15,712 nt of DNA from Pseudomonadota bacterium (GTDB lineage: Bacteria > Pseudomonadota > Gammaproteobacteria > Xanthomonadales > Rhodanobacteraceae): positions 1 through 15,712 of the forward strand of contig JAEZQS010000188.1 in assembly GCA_023412995.1 (NCBI GenBank), given 5' to 3'. Of this stretch, positions 13,062 through 15,712 are shown one piece after another. The position numbers and the translations under genes were made by a program. The notes under the pieces are model-generated. The model made no database searches. It had not been told where the DNA came from and was given only the letters and a program-made list of their open reading frames with translations. How positions within the stretch are numbered: position 1 is the first letter of the stretch; each line of letters starts with the position of its first letter.

Positions 13062-13154
13062 TCCGCGGGCCCTCGCGCTCGGTCGCGATGCAGGGGCGGA
13101 CCTCCTGCTGATCCGTCGCCGGTGCGACTGCGCCTTTCGTCCGCGCGCGCAGGG

Positions 13155-13766
13155 CTACGGGTGCGGGCGAGGGGATTGCGTGCCGCCCAGCTCCCGGCGC
13201 AGTCGCGCAAGCGCCTGGCCGCGGTGGCTGAGGCGGTTCTTGGTGGCGTGGTCCAGCTCGGCGGCGCTGCTGCCGGTGGCCGGATCGAGGAAGACGGGGT
13301 CGTAGCCGAAGCCTTTCCCGCCGCGCGGCGTCTCGAGGATGCTTCCGGACCAGCGTCCCTCCGCCACCAGCGGGGCGGGATCGCCGGCGCTGCGCAGGAG
13401 AACGATGCTGCAGTGGAAATGCGCCGTGCGCGCCGCCGCCGGCACGCCCTGCAGCGCTGCCAGCAGTTTGGAGATGTTGGCGGCCGAGTCGCCATGGGCA
13501 CCGGCATAGCGCGCCGAATACAGCCCGGGCGCCCCGCCGAGGGCATCCACGCACAGTCCCGAGTCATCCCCCAGCGCCGGCAGGCCGCTCGCCGCCGCGG
13601 CATGGCGCGCCTTGAGCAGCGCGTTCTCGATGAAGGTCGTGCCGGTTTCTTCCGCGTCGCCGATGCCGAACGCCGACTGCGCCACCAGCTCGATGCCAAG
13701 CCCGTCGAGCAACGCGCGCATCTCGGAAAGCTTGCCCTGGTTGCTGCTGGCGAGGACGAGGCGCAT
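13155..13766 (-). CDS. rdgB: XTP/dITP pyrophosphatase RdgB (Ham1 family)
   Basis: Hydrolyses dITP, XTP and ITP to monophosphates, keeping deaminated purines out of DNA and RNA. The 203-aa length fits E. coli RdgB (197). Family signatures are the N-terminal LASSNQGKLSEM (nucleotide-binding loop), TFIENALLKARHAA, DDSGLCVDALGGAPGLYSARYAG (residues 68-89, with the metal-binding acidic pair D68/D69) and GFGYDPVFLDP near the end. The start at 13766 is set by the conserved MxLVLAS opening; upstream, the open frame runs through the heptamer repeats and is not coding. It follows rph on the same strand across the repeat-filled spacer. The convergent deacetylase-like gene ends 93 bases from its stop, with no clear terminator between. 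Confidence 0.95.
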   Translation of the reverse strand: MRLVLASSNQGKLSEMRALLDGLGIELVAQSAFGIGDAEETGTTFIENALLKARHAAAASGLPALGDDSGLCVDALGGAPGLYSARYAGAHGDSAANISKLLAALQGVPAAARTAHFHCSIVLLRSAGDPAPLVAEGRWSGSILETPRGGKGFGYDPVFLDPATGSSAAELDHATKNRLSHRGQALARLRRELGGTQSPRPHP

Positions 13767-13780
13767 GGGGATGGAGCCGG

Positions 13781-13900
13781 GAATGGGGAATGGAGAATGG
13801 GGAATGGGGAATGGGGAATGGTCAAAAGCGGGGTTGCAGGTGCCGGCGACCGGGCGGTGACCCTGCTTCAACCATTCCCCATTCCCTATTCCCTATTCCC
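13781..13900. repeat. Inverted arrays of GAATGGG heptamers between rph and rdgB
   Basis: Six tandem heptamers run from 13781 to 13822 (GAATGGG, one GAATGGA, last GAATGGT). After a 48-base spacer, four inverted units cover 13871-13898 (ACCATTC, CCCATTC and two CCTATTC) plus CC. The arms can form a long hairpin of about 28 bp. Heptameric GGGAATG/ATTCCCC arrays are a well-known intergenic repeat style in Xanthomonadaceae. The first inverted unit also contains the rph stop codon. The spacer (13823-13870) contains a GCAGG/CCTGC stem. Confidence 0.93.
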
Positions 13901-14639
13901 GGCTCTCCAGCGCCTCGCGCTGGAGAGCCTCGCGCTGGAGCGCACAGAGCTCGGCAATGCCCTTGGCGGCGAGGGAAAGCATGGCGTCCAGTTCCTCGCG
14001 GCGGAAGGCGTGGCCTTCGGCGGTGCCCTGCAGTTCGATGAAGGCGCCGCCATCGTTCATCACGACGTTCATGTCGGTGTCGCAGGCCGAGTCCTCGGCG
14101 TAGTCGAGGTCCAGCACCGGCACGCCCTGGTGGACGCCAACCGAGACGGCGGCGACGGCGCCGAAGACCGGGTCTCGCTTGATCAGCCGGCGGCCCTTGA
14201 GCCAGCGCACCGCATCGACCAGCGCGACGTAGGCGCCGGTGATGGCCGCGGTGCGGGTGCCGCCGTCGGCCTGGATGACGTCGCAATCCAGCGTGATGGT
14301 GCGCTCGCCCAGTGCCTGGCGGTCCACGCAGGCGCGCAGCGAGCGGCCGATCAGGCGCTGGATCTCCATCGTGCGCCCGCCCTGGCCGCCGCGCGCGGCC
14401 TCGCGCTGCGTGCGCGTGCCGGTGGCGCGCGGCAGCATGCCGTACTCGGCCGTGACCCAGCCCTCGCCCTTGCCGCGCAGGAACGGCGGCACCTTTTCCT
14501 CGATGCTGGCGGTGCACAGCACGCGTGTGTCGCCGAACGCGGCCAGCACCGAGCCTTCGGCGTGGCGCGTGTACTGGCGTTGCAGGGTGACCGTGCGCAA
14601 CTGGTCGGCGGCGCGGCCGCTGGGTCGGATCGAGGGCAT
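13893..14639 (-). CDS. rph: Ribonuclease PH
   Basis: Phosphorolytic 3'-5' exoribonuclease that trims tRNA 3' ends as a ring-shaped hexamer. The 248-aa product opens MPSIRPSGRAADQLRTVTL and has GEGWVTAEYGMLPRATGTRTQREAARGGQGGRTMEIQRLIGRSLRA (residues 58-103) and QADGGTRTAAITGAYVAL (from 123, phosphate-binding GTRTA). DLDYAEDSACDTDMNVVM holds the metal-binding acidic residues. It is about 10 residues longer than E. coli RNase PH (238): the tail contains a duplicated five-residue unit (LQREA LQREA) and its last Glu and TAG come from the heptamer repeat. The ribosome site is weak. It is divergent from yicC, as the paired RNA functions suggest, and precedes rdgB. Confidence 0.96.
   Translation of the reverse strand: MPSIRPSGRAADQLRTVTLQRQYTRHAEGSVLAAFGDTRVLCTASIEEKVPPFLRGKGEGWVTAEYGMLPRATGTRTQREAARGGQGGRTMEIQRLIGRSLRACVDRQALGERTITLDCDVIQADGGTRTAAITGAYVALVDAVRWLKGRRLIKRDPVFGAVAAVSVGVHQGVPVLDLDYAEDSACDTDMNVVMNDGGAFIELQGTAEGHAFRREELDAMLSLAAKGIAELCALQREALQREALESRE
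13912..13940 (-). repeat. 15-base tandem duplication in the rph 3' end
   Basis: GCCTCGCGCTGGAG occurs at 13912-13925 and again at 13927-13940, a period of 15 bases. It keeps frame and encodes the repeated LQREA units at the C-terminus of RNase PH. Confidence 0.8.
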
Positions 14640-14667
14640 GGCGCGGCTTCGGAGCGGGGGGGCGCGA

Positions 14668-14673
14668 AGTGTA
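14668..14673 (-). promoter_or_regulatory. Possible -10 element for rph
   Basis: TACACT on the minus strand, 28 bases before the rph ATG, identical to the -10 proposed for btuB. No clear -35 is seen. Confidence 0.3.
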
Positions 14674-14739
14674 GCCGATGCCGCCAGGCGCCCTGCCGTT
14701 CCCGGGTCGCGCCGGGCCGGCCCCCGCGCGGGCGCGTGG

Positions 14740-14745
14740 CATACT
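14740..14745 (+). promoter_or_regulatory. Possible -10 element for yicC-gmk
   Basis: CATACT, the only AT-rich hexamer in the GC-rich stretch before yicC, gives a predicted leader of about 22 bases. The -35 region is not recognisable. Confidence 0.3.
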
Positions 14746-14773
14746 GCGCCGCTGCCACCCGGACGGACCGACG

Positions 14774-15637
14774 ATGCTCCGCAGCATGACCGCCTTCGCC
14801 AGTGCCGAGGCCGACCTTGGCCAGGGCACGCTCGCGATCGAGCTGCGCTCGGTCAACCACCGCTACCTCGAGCTCGGCGTCCGCCTGCCGGAGGAACTGC
14901 GGGCACTCGAGCCCGCGCTGCGCGAGCGCGTGGCGGCCAGGCTCGCGCGCGGCAAGGTGGACCTCGGCCTCCGCTACAAACCCGCCACGGCGGCGGCTGC
15001 CGCGCTCTCGCTCGATGACGCGCTCGTCGGCCACCTGGCGGAGACCGCGCAGGCACTGGCCGCGCGCTTCCCGCAACTGCACGTGGAGTTCACCGACCTG
15101 CTCGCGTGGCCGGGCGTGCTGCTGCAGCGCGAGTCCGACCCCGACGCGCTGCGCACCGCCGCGCTCGCGCTGCTGGAGCAGGCGCTGGATGCCATGGTCG
15201 AGGCGCGCGGCCACGAAGGCGAGCGCCTCGGCGGTTTCCTGCGCGAGCGCCTCGATGCGATCGAGCAGCTCGTGGCCGGCGTGCGCGCGCACCTGCCGGA
15301 AGTGCGCGCGGCCCTGAAGGCGCGCTTCGAGGCCCGCCTGGCCGACCTGCGCCAGCCGCTCGAGCCCGGGCGCCTCGAGCAGGAAGTGGTGCTGCAGGTG
15401 CAGCGGATCGACGTCGACGAGGAACTGGACCGCCTTGCCTCGCACGTCGGCGAGGCACGCCGGGTGCTCGGCCTGCGCGAGGCGGTCGGCCGGCGGCTGG
15501 ATTTCCTGATGCAGGAGTTCAACCGCGAGGCCAACACGCTCGGCTCGAAGGCCGCCGACCCGCGCACCACCAATGCCGCGGTCGAGCTCAAGGTGCTGAT
15601 CGAGCAGATGCGCGAACAGGTGCAGAACCTCGAATGA
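14774..15637 (+). CDS. yicC: YicC-family endoribonuclease
   Basis: Member of the YicC family, described in E. coli as an endoribonuclease involved in small-RNA turnover. The 287-aa length equals that of E. coli YicC. The N-terminus MLRSMTAFASAEADLGQGTLAIELRSVNHRYLELGVRLPEELRALEP is the family signature, and the C-terminal half has the conserved RIDVDEELDRLASHVGEARRVL followed by GRRLDFLMQEFNREANTLGSKAADPRTTNAAVELKVLIEQMREQVQNLE. The start is the ATG giving MLRSMTAF, which aligns with MIRSMTAY; the longer open frame upstream is GC-rich spacer. It is divergent from rph, 134 bases apart, and overlaps gmk by ATGA, the usual yicC-gmk arrangement in many proteobacteria. Confidence 0.95.
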   Translation: MLRSMTAFASAEADLGQGTLAIELRSVNHRYLELGVRLPEELRALEPALRERVAARLARGKVDLGLRYKPATAAAAALSLDDALVGHLAETAQALAARFPQLHVEFTDLLAWPGVLLQRESDPDALRTAALALLEQALDAMVEARGHEGERLGGFLRERLDAIEQLVAGVRAHLPEVRAALKARFEARLADLRQPLEPGRLEQEVVLQVQRIDVDEELDRLASHVGEARRVLGLREAVGRRLDFLMQEFNREANTLGSKAADPRTTNAAVELKVLIEQMREQVQNLE

Positions 15638-15712
15638 GCGGCGTGGCGACCGGCACGCTCTACATCGTCGCGGGGGGGGCCGCCGCCCCCCCCGGGCGCC
15701 GGGGGAAACCCC
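15634..15712 (+). CDS. gmk: Guanylate kinase, N-terminal fragment cut by window end
   Basis: The ATG overlaps the yicC stop (ATGA) and the first residues MSGVATGTLYIVA match the normal start of guanylate kinase (GTLYIVSAPSGAGK), which converts GMP to GDP. After Ala13 the frame reads GGAAAPPGRRGKP instead of the P-loop. The DNA there is a run of eight G, six bases, then eight C, and a shifted reading recovers something close to PxGAG. I read this as sequence error or assembly noise at a contig end rather than a real mutation. The rest of the gene is outside the window. Confidence 0.75.
   Translation, partial: MSGVATGTLYIVAGGAAAPPGRRGKP

Noticed and set aside
13767..13871. Upstream extension of rdgB through the heptamer repeats
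   Set aside because: It encodes repeated PFPIPHS units from the GAATGGG array, has no family support, and the conserved N-terminus starts at 13766.

Overview
The window is high-GC gammaproteobacterial chromosome, most likely from the Xanthomonadaceae/Lysobacterales (Lysobacter, Luteimonas, Xanthomonas relatives). This is inferred from LPS and outer-membrane genes (waaA, tolC, btuB), extreme GC3 coding, the gene neighbourhoods, and GGGAATG-type heptamer repeats of the kind common in this family. I see no phage, IS, plasmid, CRISPR or tRNA/rRNA signal. It is a housekeeping and envelope region with a few accessory insertions.

Layout. (1) 49-3492: waaA (+) converges with a minus-strand pcm-like methyltransferase followed by tolC, which probably share one promoter at 3527-3555. 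(2) 3606-4345: an unrecognised 124-aa minus-strand gene with tandem hairpins after its stop, then 328 bases without a gene. That stretch holds a 9-bp inverted repeat, a repeat-rich GC region and a strong plus-strand intrinsic terminator with no obvious gene to terminate. (3) 4291-5011: a TetR/AcrR regulator with an AT-rich promoter, inverted half-sites and an apparently leaderless start. (4) 5120-7788: DUF1631 protein and single-domain PilZ protein on the minus strand, joined by an ATGA overlap, suggesting a c-di-GMP-linked pair. (5) 7996-10200: btuB (minus), preceded by a full cobalamin riboswitch with its own promoter. (6) 10197-11620: hemW and a 62-aa CPXCG zinc-ribbon protein, again ATGA-coupled. 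(7) 11713-13061: a plus-strand pair, an unknown 172-aa protein and a zinc histone-deacetylase-fold enzyme, sitting between hemW and rdgB. (8) 13155-14639: rdgB and rph (minus) separated by inverted arrays of GAATGGG heptamers; the rph stop codon lies inside the array. (9) 14774-15712: yicC (+), ATGA-coupled to the first 26 codons of gmk, whose P-loop region is garbled at the window end.

Functional links. waaA, tolC and btuB build or use the outer membrane. BtuB imports cobalamin under riboswitch feedback. hemW is a haem chaperone, rdgB cleans the nucleotide pool, rph and yicC act on RNA, and gmk makes GDP. The least explained items are the HDAC-fold/172-aa pair, the structured region upstream of tetR, and the DUF1631-PilZ pair.
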